From: Pseudeuparius sepicola | Lineage: Eukaryota > Arthropoda > Insecta > Coleoptera > Anthribidae | Assembly: GCA_963920635.1 (NCBI GenBank) | Contig: OY987306.1 | Span: 10,992,001 to 11,056,000, forward strand | DNA: 64,000 nt | Reading direction: 5' to 3' | Part shown: positions 22,621 through 38,500 of the stretch, in pieces | How positions within the stretch are numbered: position 1 is the stretch's first letter | Layout: every line of letters begins with the position of its first letter | Made by a program: the position numbers and the translations under genes | The notes under the pieces: generated by a model | The model's database searches: none | What the model was told of the DNA's origin: nothing | Seen by the model: the letters and a program-made list of their open reading frames with translations, nothing else

Positions 22621-25600
22621 ATATAATAGTAGATTATACCAGGAATCAATAATGGCTGCTATTATTTCCGAGGAACATTTACGAACCGAGCCGCGTTAGC
22701 GGAGAGGGAGTAAAATCCCGAGAGAATAATAGCCATTATTTCGAGTAGTATATTCTAATTTATTTACGATTAATTGTACAATTTCTGGAGGTGTACAAGT
22801 AATAGACTCTTCATTTTCCTCCATCTCAATACAATAGGGTACTTGACGAAATTTTACAAACTTGATAATTAGATCGTTGAGAACCGGTTCAGAACTACTG
22901 TTGTTGGATCAATCCAATTATTAGGCAATGACTGAGCCACATTCATATTTGGCGCCATCTGTCGCTAATATACATACTGCTTTCATATTTGTGTGACACT
23001 GTCACAGATCGGAAAAGTAGAGGTTCCATGCACAAGGATATAATAGTAGATTATACCAGGAATCAATAATGGCTGCTATTATTTCCGAGGAACATTTACG
23101 AACCGAGCCGCGTTAGCGGAGAGGGAGTAAAATCCCGAGAGAATAATAGCCATTATTTCGAGTAGTATATTCTACTTTATTTACGATTAATTGTACAATT
23201 TCTGGAGGTGTACAAGTAATAGACTCTTCATTTTCCTCCATCTCAATACAATAGGGTACTTGACGAAATTTTACAAACTTGATAATTAGATCGTTGAGAA
23301 CCGGTTCAGAACTACTGTTGTTGGAACAATCCAATTATTAGGCAATGACTGAGCCACATTCATATTTGGCGCCATCTGTCGCTAATATACATACTGCTTT
23401 CATATGTGTGTGACACTGTCACAGATTGGAAAAGTAGAGGTTCCATGCACAAGGATATAATAGTAGATTATACCAGGAATCAATAATGGCTGCTATTATT
23501 TCCGAGGAACATTTACGAACCGAGCCGCGTTAGCGGAGAGGGAGTAAAATCCCGAGAGAATAATAGCCATTATTTCGAGTAGTATATTCTACTTTATTTA
23601 CGATTAATTGTACAATTTCTGGAGGTGTACAAGTAATAGACTCTTCATTTTCCTCCATCTCAATACAATAGGGTACTTGACGAAATTTTACAAACTTGAT
23701 AATTAGATCGTTGAGAACCGGTTCAGAACTACTGTTGTTGGAACAATCCAATTATTAGGCAATGACTGAGCCACATTCATATTTGGCGCCATCTGTCGCT
23801 AATATACATACTGCTTTCATATGTGTGTGACACTGTCACAGATCGGAAAAGTAGAGGTTCCATGCACAAGGATATAATAGTTGATTATACCAGGAATCAA
23901 TAATGGCTGCTATTATTTCCGAGGAACATTTACGAACCGAGCCGCGTTAGCGGAGAGGGAGTAAAATCCCGAGAGAATAATAGCCATTATTTCGAGTAGT
24001 ATATTCTACTTTATTTACGATTAATTGTACAATTTCTGGAGGTGTACAAGTAATAGACTCTTCATTTTCCTCCATCTCAATACAATAGGGTACTTGACGA
24101 AATTTTACAAACTTGATAATTAGATCGTTGAGAACCGGTTCAGAACTACTGTTGTTGGAACAATCCAATTATTAGGCAATGACTGAGCCACATTCATATT
24201 TGGCGCCATCTGTCGCTAATATACATACTGCTTTCCTATTTGTGTGACACTGTCACAGATCGGAAAAGTAGAGGTTCCATGCACAAGGATATAATAGTAG
24301 ATTATACCAGGAATCAATAATGGCTGCTATTATTTCCGAGGAACATTTACGAACCGAGCCGCGTTAGCGGAGAGGGAGTAAAATCCCGAGAGAATAATAG
24401 CCATTATTTCGAGTAGTATATTCTACTTTATTTACGATTAATTGTACAATTTCTGGAGGTGTACAAGTAATAGACTCTTCATTTTCCTCCATCTCAATAG
24501 AATAGGGTACTTGACGAAATTTTACAAACTTGATAATTAGATCGTTGAGAACCGGTTCAGAACTACTGTTGTTGGAACAATCCAATTATTAGGCAATGAC
24601 TGAGCCACATTCATATTTGGCGCCATCTGTCGCTAATATACATACTGCTTTCCTATTTGTGTGACACTGTCACAGATCGGAAAAGTAGAGGTTCCATGCA
24701 CAAGGATATAATAGTAGATTATACCAGGAATCAATAATGGCTGCTATTATTTCCGAGGAACATTTACGAACCGAGCCGCGTTAGCGGAGAGGGAGTAAAA
24801 TCCCGAGAGAATTATAGCCATTATTTAAAGTAGTATATTCTACTTTATTTACGATTAATTGTACAATTTCTGGAGGTGTACAAGTAATAGACTCTTCATT
24901 TTCCTCCATCTCAATACAATAGGGTACTTGACGAAATTTTACAAACTTGATAATTAGATCGTTGAGAACCGGTTCAGAACTACTGTTGTTGGAACAATCC
25001 AATTATTAGGCAATGACTGAGCCACATTCATATTTGGCGCCATCTGTCGCTAATATACATACTGCTTTCATATTTGTGTGACACTGTCACAGATCGGAAA
25101 AGTAGAGGTTCCATGCACAAGGATATAATAGTTGATTATACCAGGAATCAATAATGGCTGCTATTATTTCCGAGGAACATTTACGAACCGAGCCGCGTTA
25201 GCGGAGAGGGAGTAAAATCCCGAGAGAATAATAGCCATTATTTCGAGTAGTATATTCTACTTTATTTACGATTAATTGTACAATTTCTGGAGGTGTACAA
25301 GTAATAGACTCTTCATTTTCCTCCATCTCAATACAATAGGGTACTTGACGAAATTTTACAAACTTGATAATTAGATCGTTGCGAACCGGTTCAGAACTAC
25401 TGTTGTTGGAACAATCCAATTATTAGGCAATGACTGAGCCACATTCATATTTGGCGCCATCTGTCGCTAATATACATACTGCTTTCATATTTGTGTGACA
25501 CTGTCACAGATCGGAAAAGTAGAGGTTCCATGCACAAGGATATAATAGTACCTAGATTATACCAGGAATCAATAATGGCTGCTATTATTTCCGAGGAACA

Positions 25601-25979
25601 TTTACGAACCGAGCCGCGTTAGCGGAGAGGGAGTAAAATCCCGAGAGAATAATAGCCATTATTTCGAGTAGTATATTCTAATTTATTTACGATTAATTGT
25701 ACAATTTCTGGAGGTGTACAAGTAATAGACTCTTCATTTTCCTCCATCTCAATACAATAGGGTACTTGACGAAATTTTACAAACTTGATAATTAGATCGT
25801 TGAGAACCGGTTCAGAACTACTGTTGTTGGAACAATCCAATTATTAGGCAATGACTGAGCCACATTCATATTTGGCGCCATCTGTCGCTAATATACATAC
25901 TGCTTTCATATTTGTGTGACACTGTCACAGATCGGAAAAGTAGAGGTTCCATGCACAAGGATATAATAGTACCTAGATT

Positions 25980-28900
25980 ATACCAGGAATCAATAATGGC
26001 TGCTATTATTTCCGAGGAACATTTACGAACCGAGCCGCGTTAGCGGAGAGGGAGTAAAATCCCGAGAGAATAATAGCCATTATTTCGAGTAGTATATTCT
26101 AATTTATTTACGATTAATTGTACAATTTCTGGAGGTGTACAAGTAATAGACTCTTCATTTTCCTCCATCTCAATACAATAGGGTACTTGACGAAATTTTA
26201 CAAACTTGATAATTAGATCGTTGAGAACCGGTTCAGAACTACTGTTGTTGGAACAATCCAATTATTAGGCAATGACTGAGCCACATTCATATTTGGCGCC
26301 ATCTGTCGCTAATATACATACTGCTTTCATATTTGTGTGACACTGTCACAGATAGAAAAAGTAGAGGTTCCATGCACAAGGATATAATAGTAGATTATAC
26401 CAGGAATCAATAATGGCTGCTATTATTTCCGAGGAACATTTACGAACCGAGCCGCGTTAGCGGAGAGGGAGTAAAATCCCGAGAGAATAATAGCCATTAT
26501 TTCGAGTAGTATATTCTAATTTATTTACGATTAATTGTACAATTTCTGGAGGTGTACAAGTAATAGACTCTTCATTTTCCTCCATCTCAATACAATAGGG
26601 TACTTGACGAAATTTTACAAACTTGATAATTAGATCGTTGAGAACCGGTTCAGAACTACTGTTGTTGGAACAATCCAATTATTAGGCAATGACTGAGCCA
26701 CATTCATATTTGGCGCCATCTGTCGCTAATATACATACTGCTTTCATATTTGTGTGACACTGTCACAGATCGAAAAAGTAGAGGTTCCATGCACAAGGAT
26801 ATAATAGTAGATTATACCAGGAATCAATAATGGCTGCTATTATTTCCGAGGAACATTTACGAACCGAGCCGCGTTAGCGGAGAGGGAGTAAAATCCCGAG
26901 AGAATAATAGCCATTATTTCGAGTAGTATATTCTAATTTATTTACGATTAATTGTACAATTTCTGGAGGTGTACAAGTAATAGACTCTTCATTTTCCTCC
27001 ATCTCAATAAAATAGGGTACTTGACGAAATTTTACAAACTTGATAATTAGATCGTTGAGAACCGGTTCAGAACTACTGTTGTTGGAACAATCCAATTATT
27101 AGGCAATGACTGAGCCACATTCATATTTGGCGCCATCTGTCGCTAATATACATACTGCTTTCATATTTGTGTGACACTGTCACAGATCGGAAAAGTAGAG
27201 GTTCCATGCACAAGGATATAATAGTAGATTATACCAGGAATCAATAATGGCTGCTATTATTTCCGAGGAACATTTACGAACCGAGCCGCGTTAGCGGAGA
27301 GGGAGTAAAATCCCGAGAGAATAATAGCCATTATTTCGAGTAGTATATTCTAATTTATTTACGATTAATTGTACAATTTCTGGAGGTGTACAAGTAATAG
27401 ACTCTTCATTTTCCTCCATCTCAATACAATAGGTTACTTGACGAAATTTTACAAACTTGATAATTAGATCGTTGAGAACCGGTTCAGAACTACTGTTGTT
27501 GGATCAATCCAATTATTAGGCAATGACTGAGCCACATTCATATTTGGCGCCATCTGTCGCTAATATACATACTGCTTTCATATTTGTGTGACACTGTCAC
27601 AGATCGGAAAAGTAGAGGTTCCATGCACAAGGATATAATAGTAGATTATACCAGGAATCAATAATGGCTGCTATTATTTCCGAGGAACATTTACGAACCG
27701 AGCCGCGTTAGCGGAGAGGGAGTAAAATCCCGAGAGAATAATAGCCATTATTTCGAGTAGTATATTCTACTTTATTTACGATTAATTGTACAATTTCTGG
27801 AGGTGTACAAGTAATAGACTCTTCATTTTCCTCCATCTCAATACAATAGGGTACTTGACGAAATTTTACAAACTTGATAATTAGATCGTTGAGAACCGGT
27901 TCAGAACTACTGTTGTTGGAACAATCCAATTATTAGGCAATGACTGAGCCACATTCATATTTGGCGCCATCTGTCGCTAATATACATACTGCTTTCCTAT
28001 TTGTGTGACACTGTCACAGATCGGAAAAGTAGAGGTTCCATGCACAAGGATATAATAGTAGATTATACCAGGAATCAATAATGGCTGCTATTATTTCCGA
28101 GGAACATTTACGAACCGAGCCGCGTTAGCGGAGAGGGAGTAAAATCCCGAGAGAATAATAGCCATTATTTCGAGTAGTATATTCTACTTTATTTACGATT
28201 AATTGTACAATTTCTGGAGGTGTACAAGTAATAGACTCTTCATTTTCCTCCATCTCAATACAATAGGGTACTTGACGAAATTTTACAAACTTGATAATTA
28301 GATCGTTGAGAACCGGTTCAGAACTACTGTTGTTGGAACAATCCAATTATTAGGCAATGACTGAGCCACATTCATATTTGGCGCCATCTGTCGCTAATAT
28401 ACATACTGCTTTCATATTTGTGTGACACTGTCACAGATCGGAAAAGTAGAGGTTCCATGCACAAGGATATAATAGTTGATTATACCAGGAATCAATAATG
28501 GCTGCTATTATTTCCGAGGAACATTTACGAACCGAGCCGCGTTAGCGGAGAGGGAGTAAAATCCCGAGAGAATAATAGCCATTATTTCGAGTAGTATATT
28601 CTACTTTATTTACGATTAATTGTACAATTTCTGGAGGTGTACAAGTAATAGACTCTTCATTTTCCTCCATCTCAATACAATAGGGTACTTGACGAAATTT
28701 TACAAACTTGATAATTAGATCGTTGAGAACCGGTTCAGAACTACTGTTGTTGGAACAATCCAATTATTAGGCAATGACTGAGCCACATTCATATTTGGCG
28801 CCATCTGTCGCTAATATACATACTGCTTTCCTATTTGTGTGACACTGTCACAGATCGGAAAAGTAGAGGTTCCATGCACAAGGATATAATAGTAGATTAT

Positions 28901-31900
28901 ACCAGGAATCAATAATGGCTGCTATTATTTCCGAGGAACATTTACGAACCGAGCCGCGTTAGCGGAGAGGGAGTAAAATCCCGAGAGAATAATAGCCATT
29001 ATTTCGAGTAGTATATTCTACTTTATTTACGATTAATTGTACAATTTCTGGAGGTGTACAAGTAATAGACTCTTCATTTTCCTCCATCTCAATACAATAG
29101 GGTACTTGACGAAATTTTACAAACTTGATAATTAGATCGTTGAGAACCGGTTCAGAACTACTGTTGTTGGAACAATCCAATTATTAGGCAATGACTGAGC
29201 CACATTCATATTTGGCGCCATCTGTCGCTAATATACATACTGCTTTCCTATTTGTGTGACACTGTCACAGATCGGAAAAGTAGAGGTTCCATGCACAAGG
29301 ATATAATAGTAGATTATACCAGGAATCAATAATGGCTGCTATTATTTCCGAGGAACATTTACGAACCGAGCCGCGTTAGCGGAGAGGGAGTAAAATCCCG
29401 AGAGAATAATAGCCATTATTTCGAGTAGTATATTCTACTTTATTTACGATTAATTGTACAATTTCTGGAGGTGTACAAGTAATAGACTCTTCATTTTCCT
29501 CCATCTCAATACAATAGGGTACTTGACGAAATTTTACAAACTTGATAATTAGATCGTTGAGAACCGGTTCAGAACTACTGTTGTTGGAACAATCCAATTA
29601 TTAGGCAATGACTGAGCCACATTCATATTTGGCGCCATCTGTCGCTAATATACATACTGCTTTCATATTTGTGTGACACTGTCACAGATCGGAAAAGTAG
29701 AGGTTCCATGCACAAGGATATAATAGTTGATTATACCAGGAATCAATAATGGCTGCTATTATTTCCGAGGAACATTTACGAACCGAGCCGCGTTAGCGGA
29801 GAGGGAGTAAAATCCCGAGAGAATAATAGCCATTATTTCGAGTAGTATATTCTACTTTATTTACGATTAATTGTACAATTTCTGGAGGTGTACAAGTAAT
29901 AGACTCTTCATTTTCCTCCATCTCAATACAATAGGGTACTTGACGAAATTTTACAAACTTGATAATTAGATCGTTGAGAACCGGTTCAGAACTACTGTTG
30001 TTGGAACAATCCAATTATTAGGCAATGACTGAGCCACATTCATATTTGGCGCCATCTGTCGCTAATATACATACTGCTTTCCTATTTGTGTGACACTGTC
30101 ACAGATCGGAAAAGTAGAGGTTCCATGCACAAGGATATAATAGTAGATTATACCAGGAATCAATAATGGCTGCTATTATTTCCGAGGAACATTTACGAAC
30201 CGAGCCGCGTTAGCGGAGAGGGAGTAAAATCCCGAGAGAATAATAGCCATTATTTCGAGTAGTATATTCTACTTTATTTACGATTAATTGTACAATTTCT
30301 GGAGGTGTACAAGTAATAGACTCTTCATTTTCCTCCATCTCAATACAATAGGGTACTTGACGAAATTTTACAAACTTGATAATTAGATCGTTGAGAACCG
30401 GTTCAGAACTACTGTTGTTGGAACAATCCAATTATTAGGCAATGACTGAGCCACATTCATATTTGGCGCCATCTGTCGCTAATATACATACTGCTTTCCT
30501 ATTTGTGTGACACTGTCACAGATCGGAAAAGTAGAGGTTCCATGCACAAGGATATAATAGTAGATTATACCAGGAATCAATAATGGCTGCTATTATTTCC
30601 GAGGAACATTTACGAACCGAGCCGCGTTAGCGGAGAGGGAGTAAAATCCCGAGAGAATAATAGCCATTATTTCGAGTAGTATATTCTACTTTATTTACGA
30701 TTAATTGTACAATTTCTGGAGGTGTACAAGTAATAGACTCTTCATTTTCCTCCATCTCAATACAATAGGGTACTTGACGAAATTTTACAAACTTGATAAT
30801 TAGATCGTTGAGAACCGGTTCAGAACTACTGTTGTTGGAACAATCCAATTATTAGGCAATGACTGAGCCACATTCATATTTGGCGCCATCTGTCGCTAAT
30901 ATACATACTGCTTTCCTATTTGTGTGACACTGTCACAGATCGGAAAAGTAGAGGTTCCATGCACAAGGATATAATAGTAGATTATACCAGGAATCAATAA
31001 TGGCTGCTATTATTTCCGAGGAACATTTACGAACCGAGCCGCGTTAGCGGAGAGGGAGTAAAATCCCGAGAGAATAATAGCCATTATTTCGAGTAGTATA
31101 TTCTACTTTATTTACGATTAATTGTACAATTTCTGGAGGTGTACAAGTAATAGACTCTTCATTTTCCTCCATCTCAATACAATAGGGTACTTGACGAAAT
31201 TTTACAAACTTGATAATTAGATCGTTGAGAACCGGTTCAGAACTACTGTTGTTGGAACAATCCAATTATTAGGCAATGATTGAGCCACATTCATATTTGG
31301 CGCCATCTGTCGCTAATATACATACTGCTTTCCTATTTGTGTGACACTGTCACAGATCGGAAAAGTAGAGGTTCCATGCACAAGGATATAATAGTAGATT
31401 ATACCAGGAATCAATAATGGCTGCTATTATTTCCGAGGAACATTTACGAACCGAGCCGCGTTAGCGGAGAGGGAGTAAAATCCCGAGAGAATAATAGCCA
31501 TTATTTCGAGTAGTATATTCTACTTTATTTACGATTAATTGTACAATTTCTGGAGGTGTACAAGTAATAGACTCTTCATTTTCCTCCATCTCAATACAAT
31601 AGGGTACTTGACGAAATTTTACAAACTTGATAATTAGATCGTTGAGAACCGGTTCAGAACTACTGTTGTTGGAACAATCCAATTATTAGGCAATGACTGA
31701 GCCACATTCATATTTGGCGCCATCTGTCGCTAATATACATACTGCTTTCATATTTGTGTGACACTGTCACAGATCGGAAAAGTAGAGGTTCCATGCACAA
31801 GGATATAATAGTAGATTATACCAGGAATCAATAATGGCTGCTATTATTTCCGAGGAACATTTACGAACCGAGCCGCGTTAGCGGAGAGGGAGTAAAATCC

Positions 31901-32550
31901 CGAGAGAATAATAGCCATTATTTCGAGTAGTATATTCTACTTTATTTACGATTAATTGTACAATTTCTGGAGGTGTACAAGTAATAGACTCTTCATTTTC
32001 CTCCATCTCAATACAATAGGGTACTTGACGAAATTTTACAAACTTGATAATTAGATCGTTGAGAACCGGTTCAGAACTACTGTTGTTGGAACAATCCAAT
32101 TATTAGGCAATGACTGAGCCACATTCATATTTGGCGCCATCTGTCGCTAATATACATACTGCTTTCCTATTTGTGTGACACTGTCACAGATCGGAAAAGT
32201 AGAGGTTCCATGCACAAGGATATAATAGTAGATTATACCAGGAATCAATAATGGCTGCTATTATTTCCGAGGAACATTTACGAACCGAGCCGCGTTAGCG
32301 GAGAGGGAGTAAAATCCCGAGAGAATAATAGCCATTATTTAAAGTAGTATATTCTACTTTATTTACGATTAATTGTACAATTTCTGGAGGTGTACAAGTA
32401 ATAGACTCTTCATTTTCCTCCATCTCAATACAATAGGGTACTTGACGAAATTTTACAAACTTGATAATTAGATCGTTGAGAACCGGTTCAGAACTACTGT
32501 TGTTGGAACAATCCAATTATTAGGCAATGACTGAGCCACATTCATATTTG
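25980..32550. repeat. Intra-array segment duplicated at +11,680 bp
   Basis: Private variants match at 37,660-44,230: AGATAGAAAAAG (26,351 and 38,031), CAATAAAATAGG (about 27,009 and 38,689), AATAGGTTACTTG (27,434 and 39,114), GGATCAATCC (27,504 and 39,184), GGCAATGATTGAGCC (31,280 and 42,960) and TTTAAAGTAG (about 32,340 and 44,020). The offset is 28 monomers plus 4 bp. At least 6.5 kb is shared with no difference that I saw. Confidence 0.88.
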
Positions 32551-35500
32551 GCGCCATCTGTCGCTAATATACATACTGCTTTCATATGTGTGTGACACTG
32601 TCACAGATTGGAAAAGTAGAGGTTCCATGCACAAGGATATAATAGTAGATTATACCAGGAATCAATAATGGCTGCTATTATTTCCGAGGAACATTTACGA
32701 ACCGAGCCGCGTTAGCGGAGAGGGAGTAAAATCCCGAGAGAATAATAGCCATTATTTCGAGTAGTATATTCTACTTTATTTACGATTAATTGTACAATTT
32801 CTGGAGGTGTACAAGTAATAGACTCTTCATTTTCCTCCATCTCAATACAATAGGGTACTTGACGAAATTTTACAAACTTGATAATTAGATCGTTGAGAAC
32901 CGGTTCAGAACTACTGTTGTTGGAACAATCCAATTATTAGGCAATGACTGAGCCACATTCATATTTGGCGCCATCTGTCGCTAATATACATACTGCTTTC
33001 ATATGTGTGTGACACTGTCACAGATCGGAAAAGTAGAGGTTCCATGCACAAGGATATAATAGTTGATTATACCAGGAATCAATAATGGCTGCTATTATTT
33101 CCGAGGAACATTTACGAACCGAGCCGCGTTAGCGGAGAGGGAGTAAAATCCCGAGAGAATAATAGCCATTATTTCGAGTAGTATATTCTACTTTATTTAC
33201 GATTAATTGTACAATTTCTGGAGGTGTACAAGTAATAGACTCTTCATTTTCCTCCATCTCAATACAATAGGGTACTTGACGAAATTTTACAAACTTGATA
33301 ATTAGATCGTTGAGAACCGGTTCAGAACTACTGTTGTTGGAACAATCCAATTATTAGGCAATGACTGAGCCACATTCATATTTGGCGCCATCTGTCGCTA
33401 ATATACATACTGCTTTCCTATTTGTGTGACACTGTCACAGATCGGAAAAGTAGAGGTTCCATGCACAAGGATATAATAGTAGATTATACCAGGAATCAAT
33501 AATGGCTGCTATTATTTCCGAGGAACATTTACGAACCGAGCCGCGTTAGCGGAGAGGGAGTAAAATCCCGAGAGAATAATAGCCATTATTTCGAGTAGTA
33601 TATTCTACTTTATTTACGATTAATTGTACAATTTCTGGAGGTGTACAAGTAATAGACTCTTCATTTTCCTCCATCTCAATAGAATAGGGTACTTGACGAA
33701 ATTTTACAAACTTGATAATTAGATCGTTGAGAACCGGTTCAGAACTACTGTTGTTGGAACAATCCAATTATTAGGCAATGACTGAGCCACATTCATATTT
33801 GGCGCCATCTGTCGCTAATATACATACTGCTTTCCTATTTGTGTGACACTGTCACAGATCGGAAAAGTAGAGGTTCCATGCACAAGGATATAATAGTAGA
33901 TTATACCAGGAATCAATAATGGCTGCTATTATTTCCGAGGAACATTTACGAACCGAGCCGCGTTAGCGGAGAGGGAGTAAAATCCCGAGAGAATTATAGC
34001 CATTATTTAAAGTAGTATATTCTACTTTATTTACGATTAATTGTACAATTTCTGGAGGTGTACAAGTAATAGACTCTTCATTTTCCTCCATCTCAATACA
34101 ATAGGGTACTTGACGAAATTTTACAAACTTGATAATTAGATCGTTGAGAACCGGTTCAGAACTACTGTTGTTGGAACAATCCAATTATTAGGCAATGACT
34201 GAGCCACATTCATATTTGGCGCCATCTGTCGCTAATATACATACTGCTTTCATATTTGTGTGACACTGTCACAGATCGGAAAAGTAGAGGTTCCATGCAC
34301 AAGGATATAATAGTTGATTATACCAGGAATCAATAATGGCTGCTATTATTTCCGAGGAACATTTACGAACCGAGCCGCGTTAGCGGAGAGGGAGTAAAAT
34401 CCCGAGAGAATAATAGCCATTATTTCGAGTAGTATATTCTACTTTATTTACGATTAATTGTACAATTTCTGGAGGTGTACAAGTAATAGACTCTTCATTT
34501 TCCTCCATCTCAATACAATAGGGTACTTGACGAAATTTTACAAACTTGATAATTAGATCGTTGCGAACCGGTTCAGAACTACTGTTGTTGGAACAATCCA
34601 ATTATTAGGCAATGACTGAGCCACATTCATATTTGGCGCCATCTGTCGCTAATATACATACTGCTTTCATATTTGTGTGACACTGTCACAGATCGGAAAA
34701 GTAGAGGTTCCATGCACAAGGATATAATAGTACCTAGATTATACCAGGAATCAATAATGGCTGCTATTATTTCCGAGGAACATTTACGAACCGAGCCGCG
34801 TTAGCGGAGAGGGAGTAAAATCCCGAGAGAATAATAGCCATTATTTCGAGTAGTATATTCTAATTTATTTACGATTAATTGTACAATTTCTGGAGGTGTA
34901 CAAGTAATAGACTCTTCATTTTCCTCCATCTCAATACAATAGGGTACTTGACGAAATTTTACAAACTTGATAATTAGATCGTTGAGAACCGGTTCAGAAC
35001 TACTGTTGTTGGAACAATCCAATTATTAGGCAATGACTGAGCCACATTCATATTTGGCGCCATCTGTCGCTAATATACATACTGCTTTCATATTTGTGTG
35101 ACACTGTCACAGATCGGAAAAGTAGAGGTTCCATGCACAAGGATATAATAGTAGATTATACCAGGAATCAATAATGGCTGCTATTATTTCCGAGGAACAT
35201 TTACGAACCGAGCCGCGTTAGCGGAGAGGGAGTAAAATCCCGAGAGAATAATAGCCATTATTTCGAGTAGTATATTCTAATTTATTTACGATTAATTGTA
35301 CAATTTCTGGAGGTGTACAAGTAATAGACTCTTCATTTTCCTCCATCTCAATACAATAGGGTACTTGACGAAATTTTACAAACTTGATAATTAGATCGTT
35401 GAGAACCGGTTCAGAACTACTGTTGTTGGAACAATCCAATTATTAGGCAATGACTGAGCCACATTCATATTTGGCGCCATCTGTCGCTAATATACATACT

Positions 35501-38500
35501 GCTTTCATATTTGTGTGACACTGTCACAGATCGAAAAAGTAGAGGTTCCATGCACAAGGATATAATAGTAGATTATACCAGGAATCAATAATGGCTGCTA
35601 TTATTTCCGAGGAACATTTACGAACCGAGCCGCGTTAGCGGAGAGGGAGTAAAATCCCGAGAGAATAATAGCCATTATTTCGAGTAGTATATTCTAATTT
35701 ATTTACGATTAATTGTACAATTTCTGGAGGTGTACAAGTAATAGACTCTTCATTTTCCTCCATCTCAATACAATAGGGTACTTGACGAAATTTTACAAAC
35801 TTGATAATTAGATCGTTGAGAACCGGTTCAGAACTACTGTTGTTGGAACAATCCAATTATTAGGCAATGACTGAGCCACATTCATATTTGGCGCCATCTG
35901 TCGCTAATATACATACTGCTTTCATATTTGTGTGACACTGTCACAGATCGGAAAAGTAGAGGTTCCATGCACAAGGATATAATAGTAGATTATACCAGGA
36001 ATCAATAATGGCTGCTATTATTTCCGAGGAACATTTACGAACCGAGCCGCGTTAGCGGAGAGGGAGTAAAATCCCGAGAGAATAATAGCCATTATTTCGA
36101 GTAGTATATTCTAATTTATTTACGATTAATTGTACAATTTCTGGAGGTGTACAAGTAATAGACTCTTCATTTTCCTCCATCTCAATACAATAGGGTACTT
36201 GACGAAATTTTACAAACTTGATAATTAGATCGTTGCGAACCGGTTCAGAACTACTGTTGTTGGAACAATCCAATTATTAGGCAATGACTGAGCCACATTC
36301 ATATTTGGCGCCATCTGTCGCTAATATACATACTGCTTTCATATTTGTGTGACACTGTCACAGATCGAAAAAGTAGAGGTTCCATGCACAAGGATATAAT
36401 AGTAGATTATACCAGGAATCAATAATGGCTGCTATTATTTCCGAGGAACATTTACGAACCGAGCCGCGTTAGCGGAGAGGGAGTAAAATCCCGAGAGAAT
36501 AATAGCCATTATTTCGAGTAGTATATTCTAATTTATTTACGATTAATTGTACAATTTCTGGAGGTGTACAAGTAATAGACTCTTCATTTTCCTCCATCTC
36601 AATACAATAGGGTACTTGACGAAATTTTACAAACTTGATAATTAGATCGTTGAGAACCGGTTCAGAACTACTGTTGTTGGAACAATCCAATTATTAGGCA
36701 ATGACTGAGCCACATTCATATTTGGCGCCATCTGTCGCTAATATACATACTGCTTTCATATTTGTGTGACACTGTCACAGATCGGAAAAGTAGAGGTTCC
36801 ATGCACAAGGATATAATAGTAGATTATACCAGGAATCAATAATGGCTGCTATTATTTCCGAGGAACATTTACGAACCGAGCCGCGTTAGCGGAGAGGGAG
36901 TAAAATCCCGAGAGAATAATAGCCATTATTTCGAGTAGTATATTCTAATTTATTTACGATTAATTGTACAATTTCTGGAGGTGTACAAGTAATAGACTCT
37001 TCATTTTCCTCCATCTCAATACAATAGGGTACTTGACGAAATTTTACAAACTTGATAATTAGATCGTTGAGAACCGGTTCAGAACTACTGTTGTTGGAAC
37101 AATCCAATTATTAGGCAATGACTGAGCCACATTCATATTTGGCGCCATCTGTCGCTAATATACATACTGCTTTCATATTTGTGTGACACTGTCACAGATC
37201 GAAAAAGTAGAGGTTCCATGCACAAGGATATAATAGTAGATTATACCAGGAATCAATAATGGCTGCTATTATTTCCGAGGAACATTTACGAACCGAGCCG
37301 CGTTAGCGGAGAGGGAGTAAAATCCCGAGAGAATAATAGCCATTATTTCGAGTAGTATATTCTAATTTATTTACGATTAATTGTACAATTTCTGGAGGTG
37401 TACAAGTAATAGACTCTTCATTTTCCTCCATCTCAATACAATAGGGTACTTGACGAAATTTTACAAACTTGATAATTAGATCGTTGAGAACCGGTTCAGA
37501 ACTACTGTTGTTGGAACAATCCAATTATTAGGCAATGACTGAGCCACATTCATATTTGGCGCCATCTGTCGCTAATATACATACTGCTTTCATATTTGTG
37601 TGACACTGTCACAGATCGGAAAAGTAGAGGTTCCATGCACAAGGATATAATAGTAGATTATACCAGGAATCAATAATGGCTGCTATTATTTCCGAGGAAC
37701 ATTTACGAACCGAGCCGCGTTAGCGGAGAGGGAGTAAAATCCCGAGAGAATAATAGCCATTATTTCGAGTAGTATATTCTAATTTATTTACGATTAATTG
37801 TACAATTTCTGGAGGTGTACAAGTAATAGACTCTTCATTTTCCTCCATCTCAATACAATAGGGTACTTGACGAAATTTTACAAACTTGATAATTAGATCG
37901 TTGAGAACCGGTTCAGAACTACTGTTGTTGGAACAATCCAATTATTAGGCAATGACTGAGCCACATTCATATTTGGCGCCATCTGTCGCTAATATACATA
38001 CTGCTTTCATATTTGTGTGACACTGTCACAGATAGAAAAAGTAGAGGTTCCATGCACAAGGATATAATAGTAGATTATACCAGGAATCAATAATGGCTGC
38101 TATTATTTCCGAGGAACATTTACGAACCGAGCCGCGTTAGCGGAGAGGGAGTAAAATCCCGAGAGAATAATAGCCATTATTTCGAGTAGTATATTCTAAT
38201 TTATTTACGATTAATTGTACAATTTCTGGAGGTGTACAAGTAATAGACTCTTCATTTTCCTCCATCTCAATACAATAGGGTACTTGACGAAATTTTACAA
38301 ACTTGATAATTAGATCGTTGAGAACCGGTTCAGAACTACTGTTGTTGGAACAATCCAATTATTAGGCAATGACTGAGCCACATTCATATTTGGCGCCATC
38401 TGTCGCTAATATACATACTGCTTTCATATTTGTGTGACACTGTCACAGATCGAAAAAGTAGAGGTTCCATGCACAAGGATATAATAGTAGATTATACCAG